Assembly: GCF_019112545.1 (NCBI RefSeq) | Contig: NW_025064950.1 | Span: 1 to 64,000, forward strand | Direction: 5' to 3' | Length of the DNA stretch: 64,000 nucleotides | Origin: Guyanagaster necrorhizus | Taxonomy: Eukaryota; Basidiomycota; Agaricomycetes; Agaricales; Physalacriaceae | Part shown: piece after piece, positions 47,942 through 60,018 of the stretch | Position numbering within the stretch: position 1 is the stretch's first letter | Layout of the letters: the number at the start of each line of letters is the position of its first letter | Position numbers and translations under genes: made by a program | Notes under the pieces: model-generated | The model's input: the letters and a program-made list of their open reading frames with translations, nothing else | Databases searched by the model: none | Told to the model about the DNA's origin: nothing

Positions 47942-48000
47942 GTTAGCTTAAAACTTTCTGCTTCTCTTTCCTTATGCACACTGAGGGCAAAGAAAACTGA

Positions 48001-51000
48001 ATGCTATCAACCTGCAATATCATATCTGACTTTGTCAAGCTCTTGAGCACCATCATTGGCACCTTGCTCAGGCTTTTTATTATTATATACCTTTGCCAAG
48101 AAAACCAATCTGTTACTGCTTGGGTAATCAGATATTATCAGAGCCTTCAAACTATTTACTATTGAACCCAAAATGTCATGCCTGTCCTCCTCCTCCACAA
48201 TCCTTCCTCCAAGCCTGCCCAAGCTGTCAACAAGCCCATGCATAGAACCTTACCAGAAACTGCCTCTGGGATCACAAATCTGAAAATTCTTCTGATGGAA
48301 TAAGAAGAACCCAGATACCAAAAATGATACTATTGATATATCCTCTATCACAACCTGCTGAATCTCCCTCCAGTCCCAGACCACAAGGATGAGGACCTCT
48401 CCAGTGACTTCTTTGATGCAGAGCTGTTCTCTGCCCCTTCCACTGCCCCTCCAGAGTATGGAATTGGAAACTATGCTTGAGACTCTCTTCATACCTCTAA
48501 GATGGTTACAGACTCTGGCCACAACTCTCTCTATGTGACTTCTGACACATTCCAGTCTGGCCACAGGAACACCATGAGTTCTAGCTATGAGAACACTATG
48601 AGTTTTCACTGCACTGACTGGAGTGGTGGGCACAGTGACATTGATCTCTATCAGCAGAACATCAACTCCAATGCTGCAAGAGTCCATGAGGCATGGCCAG
48701 CCAGGATCTAGTCAGAGTCCAAGGTCTGGCACAGTGCTGAAGAAGCCTATAAACAAGAACAATATGAAGAAGAAGAGTGATAGCAATGATAAAGAGACTA
48801 CTATGAGCAGAATGAGTACTATAGCCAGAGTCCCTTTCAGGAGCTAAGCTGGCAAGACTCATTGGCAAGCTAGTCTGGATCTGAGTCTGCCAATCCTCCT
48901 GCTAAGAATTCTCTTTCCTGAACTCTCAGTATCCCCCTATCCATCTATAGAATCTATCCTCCATCTTCAGTCTATATTCTCAATTTAACCATCTGACAAC
49001 TCATCCAAGGCAGAGTTGCTGGAGTACTCTTTGATGAGTGGAATACTGACTGATTCTGAGAGTATTGTGCAGCAGTGGAGGCAGCAGAAAGCAGAAATGA
49101 GTCCAGCAAGAGACTCCTTCAATCTATCTCCACTGTTGACTCTGAATCCAACAACCAAGAGTGACTCACCAGTGACAGTGAAACTCTGAATGCCATCTAT
49201 CTTCAATCCACCTGGTGACTCCTCTGAGAGAGACAGCAGGAATAATGGGGACAGTGAGGAGAATGATTGGGATGTGGCATCTTTTAACTGGCCTGAAGAA
49301 TTTTATGAACCTAAAGATGAAGGTGTGCTGGAAGAAAAAATACAGAGGAAGAGAGAAAAGGAGTTTATAAGAGTATACTAGGAGAGAGTCATAGAAATCT
49401 CTCAGGATATGAGATGGAGTATGACTCCACTGGAACAAGAATATTTAGTAGCTACCAATGCTGAGAAAATTGATATTTTACAGTATACTGTCATGGAGCA
49501 GACTATTTTTCTCTATAACAAAGCCCATCTCAAAGACCTCCTAGCCAAACTCCTGGGTTATTAATTCTGATTCAACATCTGACCAATGCTGAACATGTCA
49601 TCTGTATCTCTGAAATAGGCCATCTACTCAGCACCAACTATATAAACTACCATTACAGCTTCTACTCACTGTTGGTGACCATCAGCCTTACAAGCTGAGA
49701 ATCTGTTCAGATATCTCTGGAGGCCAAAAGAAAGCTGATTGATGGAAGAATAGCCCTTTGCCAATAAAGCTAGAACTAGTGGACAGACTGAAGGAGACAA
49801 GATAACTCTGAAGCTATGAAGCAAGGGTTCACAGTTGTCAATGAAAGGATTATCAGAAAGCTGGACCAACCCACTGGAAGCCCAATCATAGATGAACACT
49901 CTCTTCAATCATTCCTGAGGTCACATCAGAAGATCCCACTCTTTCATGAATATTTAAATCCAATGAGACCACTCACCACTGATTTAATCCTAATCCAATG
50001 CAAATCCAATCTTATATGGAAACCATGTTCCTTTAAGAGAACTCTGATGACATTTATCACTTCTTAACTGATTGCAAACAGTATTTTGAAGTATATTCTG
50101 TATACTTATCAGCCAACATCTATTGAGTTGCCTTTGCTGCCTCCTATTTTGAGGACAAGGTCAAGATTTAATGGATCTTAAAGAGCTGAGACCTTTATTC
50201 CACAATCAGAAGGCACTATTGACTGTCATTCTGGCTGACATTGACACACTCTCTCCATGTTCAGGCATGTAAAATTGCAAAATCTGAGAATACATGGCTT
50301 ATATTCCAGTCCACTAAGCATATAACTGAAAATAGAGCTAGAGTGCAAAGAAATCTAGCCATTATAATACTAAACTGCTGTAACAATGGGTGGAGTGTAT
50401 AGTCTAAGTGATAGACTAATACCAGAGGGGTTAGACTGCATGTGAGATTTCAGCACTTGGCTCTAAATGCACTAATATTATTACAAAAAGACATGCTAAA
50501 AATAAAGAGAGGGCAATCAAAATCTGATCAGCAATTCTGATCATATTGATCAAGGATGCATAGCCATTGATGTACTGATGGGACATGCTTTAGAACAGAG
50601 AATTGAGATCTAAAGAAAAGTATCTGAATAACTGGTTGTTGAACAGAGAAATAGAATGATGACAACAAAGTAATAAATAGAGAAATACTACTAAAAGGTG
50701 AATAGCATGCATAGTGCTCAGAGACTTGCATGCATACTTATGGTGCCTTAGCATGTATAACACAGCAAGAGACTCCACATTATACTAAGATATGACATAT
50801 AACTATTGGGTGGATAAGTTGAGACATGCCAGACAAGAAGTGGCATATATTATGAGGCAGATAGACTGTCTGGACACTGGAAAAGAGAATCTAGGCATTG
50901 TGGCTGACTCTAGACATGAGAGATAACCCTGGAGGTCTAGAGCATTTCTCCAGTATCAGGATGTATCACTGGAGAAATAAAAAAGTGAGTAGACCTGGCT

Positions 51001-52710
51001 AGGCCAGCTAACTGATGTCAGCTAGTGATGAAACAATAGACACAATCCTGGCTTGGAACAGAATAAGCATGGCAACTGTGATATACATGCAAATAATAAT
51101 TACAGGATCCAGGATGGAGTCTCATGCTTTGAAGATACTATAATAGAGTTGTATTAGTAAGTACCACAGTAGAGTATTTAAATACCACATTGTATGAGTA
51201 GGAAAAAAGTTTCTGACCTCCCTATAGTTGCAGTGTATTGGGCACAAAAAGCCTTGCACCCTAGCTCTGAGTTTGTGTTTGTAACTTCAGACAAGAGAAT
51301 AGACTAATTATTAATATCATTGAGAGAGATTTGAGAACTAAGTGAGGCACAGAAGCTTGCAAGGGATTTGAGTCTGATTTGATAAGTGGTTTTGGACTGT
51401 GTTCTAACCTGAGAATAAGAGAATAGTGTCTGAAGGGCATCATCTTGAATTTTTGAGATATTTGTGATGCACAGCACTACAGATGGCAGAGGTTCAAACT
51501 CTTTGGCCTGTCAGACAGGGTTATTTGTGTTTTATGTCTCTGAATCACATAGGTTTGAATTCTGTGGGTCTATAATCAGTTTGAAAGCTTGTATACAGAG
51601 ACCTGAGCTCTTTGGCACTTGTGGATATATTTGTGATTGGTTTCTGCTCAGAGTGCTAAGCTTTGAGTCATGTATTATGTGCATTAGGGATTTTGATTTG
51701 ATCTGAGCTGTGCTTGGAATCTTTTGAGAGTTTTGTGAGAGTATTTCAATATATTGAATTGAGCCACAGTGCTTTTTTACCTTGAGGCCTGGCAACATCT
51801 GTTGCCATCTCTTGTTTTAATAAAATGAAAAGCTTTGAGACTTAGAGAGAGCTAGGACTGTTGTACACATGCTATTGCTGTTCATGCACAGTGGATTCAT
51901 TAAGAAAGACAATTATATTTGCTGTTGCTACTTTTATCACATTATAATTCTCTCATGAACTAAGAGTATTGTGTGTGTGTTAGTGTGAGTGTGATCAGTG
52001 GATAGCACTCTGCAGTATCTATTTTCACTTTGCATGCATGTATAAACTCTTCAATATTCAAGCAGATAGTGCATGACAAATTCATTGATCCAGCTGTTTA
52101 AGAAGTCCACAAGAAAAAGATGAGAGATTTATGAATAGGTGAGCAAATGGCAACAGAATACTTCAATGGATTTGAATGACTTGCTAAACTGGCAGGACTT
52201 ATCAACAATATCAAGGATGACAGATGCCTGATAGAATACCTAAAGAATGGAGTTTCTCACTCTTATACTATGATGATCTCTGACATCAGCTTCAACATCC
52301 CAAAGAGATATGAGGAGTGAAAGGCACAAATCATCATGATGAATAAGAAGCAGCACTGACAGAAGGCAGAAAATGCCTGCCAGCAGAATGATTGAAGATC
52401 CAGCAATCAAGAAAAGGCTAATATGCTGACCTCTGCTAAGCCCAATACACTCTCCTATTCCATCCAGAAGACCAAGACCAGGACTACTTACACTGGACAA
52501 GAAAAGCCCATAGATGTTGACAGTATAAGAAAAAAAGAGAAGTGCTTCAGTTGTAGAGAGAAGGGTCACTTGTCCCAAAACTGCCTGAAGAAGAAACAAA
52601 CCTGCAAGGAGATCTAGATGCAGATCATCAAATTACAGAAGGAAGCTGAAGAACTTAGAAAGGATACCAAGATTGAGAAAGTAAAAGATGAGACCAATGA
52701 GTGAGTGATT
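48001..52710 (+). pseudogene. Gypsy-C gag remnant with N-terminal hydrophobic segment, interrupted at 50268-52056
   Basis: The ATG at 48001 opens SDFVKLLSTIIGTLLRLFIIIYLC, then QSVTAWVIRYYQS, as in Gypsy-A and -B. An acidic low-complexity region is followed by the capsid-like segment cut at M-F-R-Q (50267) and resuming IVHDKFIDPAV (52065). The zinc knuckle at about 52540-52585 is intact: CFSCREKGHLSQNC. Stops and shifts elsewhere. Confidence 0.8.
50268..52056. mobile_element. Unclassified 1.8-kb insertion in Gypsy-C gag
   Basis: The gag frame is interrupted between atgttcaggca (50257-50267) and atattcaagca (52054-52064). These 11 bases match except two G-to-A transitions, so they look like an 8-11 bp target duplication. 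No clear terminal inverted repeat, TG...CA ends or coding region was found. Two B-box-like stretches occur (ggttcaaactc at about 51491 and ggtttgaattc at about 51552), but I would not call a tRNA-derived element on that alone. Confidence 0.6.
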
Positions 52711-53189
52711 CCACTCAGTCAGCTGAAGGACTGAATGGTGTGTCTTAGAATACTATCAGTCAGACTTATACTAGCTCTATAGGTACTTATTTATATGCAC
52801 ATTTGAATATATCTGATTCCACTACTCTGAACACACCAAAGAAATTGCAAAAAACTAAAACTCAATTGCCTATGGGCTGAACAAAGAGAGAGACCTCTAA
52901 TGGCTGGCTAAAACCATTTGACACCAAATGGACTTGGCAAGCCCTTTGAGATGCCAAAAATAAAGCAGAAGCTAAGGCAGTACTTAAAAATTGGATGCAT
53001 TAGACATGGGCTGAAGAATTTATTGATGAAATGATCAAAGGGATGAGAAAAATGAAAAAAAATCAAGCCTTAGAATGGTTGAACAAATTGAGGAGACCCA
53101 AGAAGTACATTCAGCAACAAAAGACTGCAGAAAGAGACTTGATAACAAAGATACAAATTGAGACTCTAACCAGCTGGTCTGCACACACT

Positions 53190-56100
53190 ATCAATGCTCT
53201 GATTGACAGCAGCTGCATCAGAAGTTCTATCAATCATGCTTTTGTCACCAAGCACAATCTTCCAACTCAAGCCATAGCAGAACCAATTCCTGTCTATAAT
53301 GCTGATAGCACCAAGAACCAAGCTGGTTCAATCACAAAGTTTGTCAAGCTCTGACTGATGATCAGAGACCATGCAGAATAGATTGATTTAGCTGTGACCA
53401 ACTTGGGATCTAAGAAGATCTTTCTTGGTCATGACTGGCTCATGCAGTATAATCCACTAATCAATTGGAAGATAGGCTAGATCATCTTTGCATAATGCTG
53501 TTGCCAAAAAATCCTTTTTGAGTTGCTGAATGAGGACCCTGAAGACTGATAGAATGAAGAGATAGAGAATAAAGATACTATTCTCACAGTTGATCTGGAT
53601 CAGATAATCTGCATTCAGGCAATACATCATGCCAAAGCAAATGCCAGGAAAGAGGCTAAGACATTTGAAGAAATAATATCAGAGTGAACCCAGGATTTTT
53701 GAGACCTCTTCAACAAAGAAAACTTTGATGAGCTGCCAGAACTAAAGCCTTGGAATTATATGATCAAACTCATCCCAAATACCAATGCCAACTTAGACTG
53801 TAAGATGTATCCTCTTAGGTGACTGGAGCAATAAAAACTCAACAAGTTTCTAAATGAGAATCTTTTTAGTGGAAGAATTTGACTATTGAAGTCCTTTATG
53901 GATTTCCCCTTCTTTTTCATCAAAAAGAAGGATGAAAAACTCTGGCTGGTTCAGGACTACCAAAAGCTAAACAAAATGATAATCAAAAACCACTATCTGC
54001 TCTTCTTGATCTCAGAACTGATGGATAAACTCTGAGGGGCAAGATATTACACTAAGTTGGACATATGGTGAGAATACAACAATGCTTGGATCAAAAAGGG
54101 AGATAAGTGGAAAGCAGCATTCTGAACCAACTAAGGGTTTTTTGAGCCCAGTCATGTTTTTTGGACTGATGAACTCTCTCACCATTTTTCAATAGATGAT
54201 GAATGACATTTTCAAGGGTCTCATAGCAACCAGAAAGGTTACTAACTATCTGGATGATATTCTGATTATATCTAAAGATCAGAGTGAACACCAATGACTT
54301 GTATGACAAGTACTAGAGTTGATGAGGAAACATAAACTCTTTCTCAAAGCTGAAAAGTGTGAATTCAAGATATTAGAAACTGAATACCTTGGAGTCATCA
54401 TTAGTGAAGAAAACATTTGGATGGATCTGGTCAAGGTTGCAGAAGTAATAGAATGGCCAACACTGACCAAGAAGAAAGAGTTACAATCATTTTTTGGATT
54501 TATGAATTTCTACTGCCAATTTATCTGAGATTACAGCAAGATTGTCCATCTCATGACATAACTCACAGGGAATGTCTCTTAGTCCCAGAAAATAGCTCAA
54601 CAATCAGCATTCAATAATCTAAAGAGGCAGCTAGCTGAAGATGTGGTATTGGCAATACTGATAGAGAAGGGATAATTCAGGATTGAGGCTGATTTGAGTG
54701 AAGGGGCAATAAGAGCAGTACTTTCACAGGAACAGAATGGAAAGTGGCAACTCATCACCTTTCTCTCAAAAGTGCTTACTGCCACTGAATGCAACTATCA
54801 GATTTATAACAAGGAACTACTCACTATCATGCTTGCTCTTGCCAAGTGGAGGTATTACTTGATTAGTGCTATTCACATCTTCAAGGTCTAGGCTGATCAT
54901 CAAAACCTATAGTATTTCTGATCATCATAGAAGCTCAACTGATAATAAGCTCAATCAGTCACTAAAATCTTGCAGTACTAATACATTTTGCACTATAAGG
55001 CAGAATCAATAAACAAGAAGACAGACTTATTAAGTCATCAGCCTCATCATGATCAAGAAGAAGACAATAGTGGAGTAATACTCTTGAAGCCAGAGCATTT
55101 CAGGGCTATGATAATACCAACAGAGAAGGAGATACACAAACACAGCAAGAGTGTAATCTGACAAATAGAGATATAAGACCAATGAATCACCTCTTTTATC
55201 AATCATGAGTGGGGCATGACAAAGTCAGGATATTTGATCTATTATAACAATCAAATCTATATTCTATATGACCATGCACTTTGTGGAGAGATTATCACTA
55301 TATCTCATGACTATATCACTGCAGAGCACTCAGAAATTGCAAAGACCAAAGAGTTGATACTAAGAGAATACTGGTGGCTGAAGATGGAATAAGATATCAA
55401 GAAGTATGTCAAGAGATGTGAAATATGCCAATAAACCAAGTCAAGCATGCAGGCATAAGCTGCTCCACTTCACTCAAATAAGGTTTCTACAGAACCATAG
55501 ACTCACATCTCAGTTGACATGATCACTGGACTTTCAGACTGTAATGGTTATGACACTATTATCATTATTGTCAACCAATTCTCAAAAGCAATCATTCTGA
55601 TCACATGTTCAACAGAACTATCCTCTGAGAGATGGACAAAGATTTTATGTGATGAAGTTTACACAAAGCATGAGATGCCTCAGATCATCATTTTGAACTG
55701 TGGACTGCAATTTGTCTTCAAATTCCTTGATGACCTCTATCACCTTCTTAACATCTGAAGCAATACTTCAACTGCTTATCACCCTCAGACTGATAGACAG
55801 ACTGAATGCATTAATCAAGAGATCAAAAAGTATCTTTGAATGTTCATCAATCACAGACAGGATAATTGGACAGAGTGGCTTGCTCTAGTAGTATTCCAAC
55901 ATCATAATCACATTCATTCTACAACCAACAAGACTGATTTCTTTATTAATCACAGACATCATCCAAATGTCATAGTTACTAAGTGCTACAACACCACAAT
56001 CTCTACATCATTAGATTTCACCCAACTTATGTCAACAATTCATTCTAAAACACATATCACCCTTAAAAAAGCTGTTGCCACAATAAAAATGCAATATGAT

Positions 56101-56574
56101 AAACATCAATGACCTTCTCACAAATACTCTGCCAACAATAAAGTCTGGCTTGATACCAATAATCTTCACCTTCCTTGCCTGAAATGCAAACTCACCAACA
56201 AGTGTACTGGCCTCTTTTCAATCATTGCAAAAGTTGGCACTTCTGCATACTGCTTAAAACTATCTGACATATGGCAAATACACTCAATCTTCAATGAGAT
56301 GCTTCTTATCCCTTATATTACACCTGTCTTTCCTAATCAGAAAGCTTCACTGCCTTTCAAGCCAGTCTTAATTGACAATAAAAAACACTATGAAGTCAAA
56401 CAAATTCTAGACCACAAACTCTGCAAAGTTCATGCACAGAAAGGCAGTAGTTATACAGTGATCTACTATCTCATAAAATAGAAGAGCTATAGCTCTGAAT
56501 CTAACCAGTAGATTCATAAGCAGAATTTCAATGCAGACAATGTCATTCAGAACTATGAAATTTCTATCAATTGA
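53190..56574 (+). pseudogene. Gypsy-C pol remnant (protease to chromodomain)
   Basis: Protease LIDSSCIRSSINH: the catalytic DSG is now DSS (Asp codon 53204-53206). RT 53700-54530 with TNYLDDILIISKD. RNase H 54640-55030 (IYNKELLTIMLALAKW). Integrase HHCC region 55300-55440, core 55510-55880 (VDMITGLSDCNGYDTIIIIVNQFSK). Chromodomain 56380-56574 (YEVKQILDHKL). Many stops. Confidence 0.88.
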
Positions 56575-56609
56575 TCTATTGGGATAATGATCTTAAGGGA
56601 AGAGAGTGA

Positions 56610-57058
56610 TATTATGATTTTCTCTATATCTTTTTCTTTCTCTTATCTTATTAGGGTGTCTATCCTGTCTTAGGCACTTTCTCAAAGAGTGTGGAAAAAT
56701 TAGATAATCACAACAGATGAAACACCATTGTACTCAGTTATCTTATCTACAGACAATTCTCCATTGTTCTATTCCTGATAACCAGACAGCATCAGTATCA
56801 TAGCATAGGACAGCACAATAAATAGTAGTTATATTTATTACAAGCTGAATAGTATATAAGTAGAATAGCTCTTGCTGTAGTAGTCCAGCTTCAAGCTATA
56901 AGTTTATCTCATACTATCTTTTCTTGAGCCTAGCCTGTCTCTGGTCTTGAAGCACTCTATCTGGTATAACATATCTAGTGGACTCTAGCATGACTGTATG
57001 AACACAATACAGTGCTAGTTTATCATGTGCTCAGATCACATGCCAGTTAGATCTAACA
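56610..57058 (+). repeat. Gypsy-C 3' LTR
   Basis: 449 bp, ends ...GTTAGATCTAACA. It pairs with 47493-47941. Confidence 0.93.
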
Positions 57059-58140
57059 GTGGCTTTCCATTCATCTCCTTCTTTGATTCAGATGTTATTA
57101 TATCTCCACTGGACATCTAGCTTGATGAAGTATCTAGCTTCTGATAGTTTATCTATGAGCTCCAAAATCAGAAAAAGTAGATATCAATTCTTAATGATAA
57201 AGTTATTGAGTTTCCAATAATCCTACACTGGTCACAACTTTTTATCTTTTTTTTTATGAAAAAGAAAGAGGAAGCCATAGGAGGTTTAGATACTTGAATC
57301 CTTCTGCTGGTTAGGTTTTTATCCAGAAATTTGTCTAACTCTTCCTATTCAGCCATTCTCAATGAATACACTTTGCAATCTAAGTTGGTATTTGCCTCTG
57401 ATATCAATTTGATGGCAAAGTCTCATAGTTTTCTTAGTGGCAGCTCATTGAAGTTTTCCTTGCTGAATACATCAATAAAGTCTCTATACTGTCTGGATAC
57501 CATTTCTTTAAAAGACTTCTTGGGCTTCTCTGCATATGCTTTGGCAGCTAACTCATTCAAAGTAGTGCCAGCTGCCTGGATCTCTATGGCTAGTCAAAGG
57601 TCTACTATTAGAGGTCAATCTCTCTCTTTCATTTTTTGCCATATTGTTTCTTCTGGTTTGTCTTGGTCTGGGTGGGTTCTCTATCTTCTGATACAGATAC
57701 ATCCATTGAAAATGACTTTTCCTTCTTTTCAGTCTATCTATAGATTATGTTTTCAAAGCCAATCATATCTCAGAAATACTTCTCAGTTGTGGAGATAGAT
57801 TATGGCAAAGTCTATTTGCTCAATGTGCTCATCTCCTGTGGTCATTCATAGCTCACAATACTCTGAGATGGATTCTCTATCATTGTTAAGAACATGCCAA
57901 TTGAGTGGGCTTGAGTGCACACATGGAGTCTGACAGAGTGCATGGGCATCAATGAAGCTATTGGCAATGTCACCCTTGAGTCAGAGCCTAAGAATCTGGG
58001 TGGACAGAGTGAAGTTCCATCAGAGAAGCAAACTAGAATATCCTTTGGAATGGAATCTGATGGACAAGATAGAGAGGAGTTGAAGTGAGTGTGAAGTGTA
58101 GATGGCTTATCCAAGTTGATATTCAAACTAAGTAGTTACA
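57059..58140 (-). pseudogene. Gypsy-D protease and RT N-terminal piece
   Basis: Minus strand reads, in order, a protease tail (MTTGDEHIEQIDFAIIYLHN, then KEGKVIFNGC), a linker (KAYAEKPKKSFKEMVSRQYRDF) and the RT entry (SEANTNLDCKVYSLR, PPMASSFFFIKKKDKKL, WRYNNI near 57070). It ends at the Gypsy-C target site. Upstream gag was not recognised. Confidence 0.75.
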
Positions 58141-58513
58141 ATAGTTATATCTGGCTTTATATACTAATGGTAGCTAATTCTGAGTCAGGTTCCATTGGGT
58201 TCCAATGTCAATATTCACTACCAAGTTCGGAGTCTAGATATTACAATGTAAAATACAGATGTGAAATGATAATGGTAAAATGAAATTAATAGGTAATAGA
58301 GAGTGGCCAGAGTCCAGTGGGTTTCCATGATTGCATTCAGAGTTGGTTGAGGTGACATGGAGGCTGGTGGTATGCGCATAACAGTATCCCTCTGTTAGCA
58401 TTCTTACCCTCAAGAGTGCAGATTCTGATGGCTGGTGGGTCCACATAGAAGATTGTTGGTGGCTGTGGGAATTTTTTGCAACTTGGTTAGATACTACCAT
58501 CATCACTCTAACT
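58141..58513. other. Spacer between Gypsy-D and the cysteine-cluster gene
   Basis: CpG-poor sequence without recognisable protein segments or LTR ends. It probably includes the upstream region of the 58514 gene and possibly undetected Gypsy-D gag. Confidence 0.4.
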
Positions 58514-59839
58514 ATGTCACCTCCTGCTGCATATCATCACTCATGTACTCCTGAGCCTTTGGTGAGGGAACCCACCTCTGATGGCCCTGAAGAGGCTAAG
58601 GAATTATTTCATCTGGAATGGCAGACCATAGAGGAAGAATACATGGAGACCATGGAGAGCCATTTGAAATGGCAAGGAGAGCAGGAGCAGGAGGAAAAGG
58701 TCTAGGCAGACCATGTGGCCTGGGAGATGCAGAAAAGGGAGCAGAAGGAGAAATTGGAGAGAAAGAGGGAGGAGGTCCAGCAGGCCACAGAGAGATAGGC
58801 TAAGGAGGTGGAAGAGACATTGAGAGAGGTGGCTTGGAAGGAGGCAGAGGAGAGAGAGGCCACAGAGGCTGCAGTGAGTGCTTCAGTCTTAGGGGCAAGG
58901 CAGAAAAGGATGGTTATAGAGGATGGGTTGCAGATGACTCCCACAGAGGCTGTTGATTTTTGGCTGTGTCAAGTGCTGGCAGAACAGTTTGGTCATGGCT
59001 CTGGTCTTCACTTCAAGAAGATGACTGGCCATATATCTCCAGAGTCCAATGGTGAGTAAGATAAGGGGACAATGAGTCAGAAGAATCTGAGGGAACCATG
59101 AAGAAGAGAAAGAGAGTGCAAGAGGGGAAGAGGAAGGCAGCAGATCTGGTGGAGAGAGGCTATAAATGCAAGTTCAGGTCAAGGAGCCTAGTGGATAGCA
59201 GTGGGGCAGAGGTGGTTTCTAGTCCCAAGAAGCAGGCAAAGTTGAAAGTGGTGGGGCTGGCAGAAGGTAAAGAGTTGTTGGATGGTGAAAGTAAGTGTCT
59301 TGATTTTCTTGCATAGTTTGACTTAGCCTTTGTTCTCAGGAAGCTGTGTGTGCTGTTACCAAGATAGTGCCTGTTATTATGCATGCCCAGCCACCGAAGG
59401 CACTATGCATGGGCAGACTTGTGCATGTTGCAAGATTAAGAAGACCACCTGTTCATTCAACTAGGGTGTCACTGCAAGCAAGGTGATTAGTAGTGTGGAG
59501 GTCTCCACTGGTCTCCACTAACTTTCAAAATTGATATGCAAGTTGATGCATCATGTGGATGAGTTGGTGGATGAGGTGATGGATGTTCATAATACTGTGG
59601 CAGGCCTTCAAGATGACTATAGTTCTGATGATATGTCATCTCCTTCAGAGTTGTTTTCAGAGTCCAAGGTGGAGGCCTGGAAGAAGACTCAACTGATCTT
59701 TAAAAATGAGAGGGATCAGGAGGTGGAGGATCTTCAGGAGGCAATGTTGAAGAGGCTGAATGAGGACATAGAGGAGTTGAAGGAGTGGGGGGAGAGTTTG
59801 GGTTCTAGTGCAAGCCTGTCAGGTTCTGCTTCTTTGTAA
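58514..59839 (+). pseudogene. Glu/Lys-rich, cysteine-cluster, coiled-coil gene (mutated, with intron)
   Basis: Reads MSPPAAYHHSCTPEP, then a long charged helix-forming region (KREQKEKLERKREEVQQATE...) to about 59055, in one frame broken by two TAGs at likely Gln codons. After a frame change, 59098-59290 is basic (KKRKRVQEGKRKAADLVERGYKCKF). A clean intron gtaagt...ttctcag follows at 59291-59339. The next exon encodes a double cysteine array (CVCCYQDSACYYAC, then QTCACCKIKKTTCSF) resembling CX2CX6C zinc clusters. The C-terminal segment 59531-59839 is acidic and coiled-coil-like (MLKRLNEDIEELKEWGESL). Function unknown; proteins like this are common around agaricomycete repeats. It converges on the Gypsy-E pol. 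Confidence 0.6.
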
Positions 59840-60018
59840 AAATTATTTTGTACAAACTGTATATAGAAAAAAGCATCAGATGTTGGTAGTGGACAAAAAT
59901 GTAAATGCAAGGTTTTGACTTTTGAAAGTGTGAATGGGATAATCAAAATGGTAGTAATTAGTTGTTAAAATTGATGTAGTAAGGTGGAGTGCTAGTGGTG
60001 TCTGGAGTAGTATTGTAT

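Larger units (their letters stand above)
47493..57058 (+). mobile_element. Gypsy-C: chromovirus, degenerate, 9.6 kb including a 1.8-kb insertion
   Basis: LTRs 47493-47941 and 56610-57058, each 449 bp. The 3' LTR starts TA rather than TG, a G-to-A change. Target duplication gtggc is at 47488-47492 and 57059-57063. Internal order as in the other copies. A foreign segment interrupts gag (50268-52056). Inserted in Gypsy-D RT. Confidence 0.95.
36200..58140 (-). mobile_element. Gypsy-D: old minus-strand chromovirus, split into three pieces by Gypsy-B and Gypsy-C
   Basis: Pieces 36200-39013, 47150-47492 and 57059-about 58140. Read right to left they give protease, RT, RNase H, integrase and chromodomain, then a polypurine-like stretch and 3' LTR (36639 down to about 36200). 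The junctions match exactly once one copy of each target duplication is removed (attct for Gypsy-B, gtggc for Gypsy-C). No 5' LTR was identified, so the right end is approximate. Confidence 0.8.

Noticed and set aside
51480..51570. tRNA-like or SINE B-box motifs in the Gypsy-C insertion
   Set aside because: Only the B-box-like words are present; I found no A box at proper spacing and no cloverleaf.
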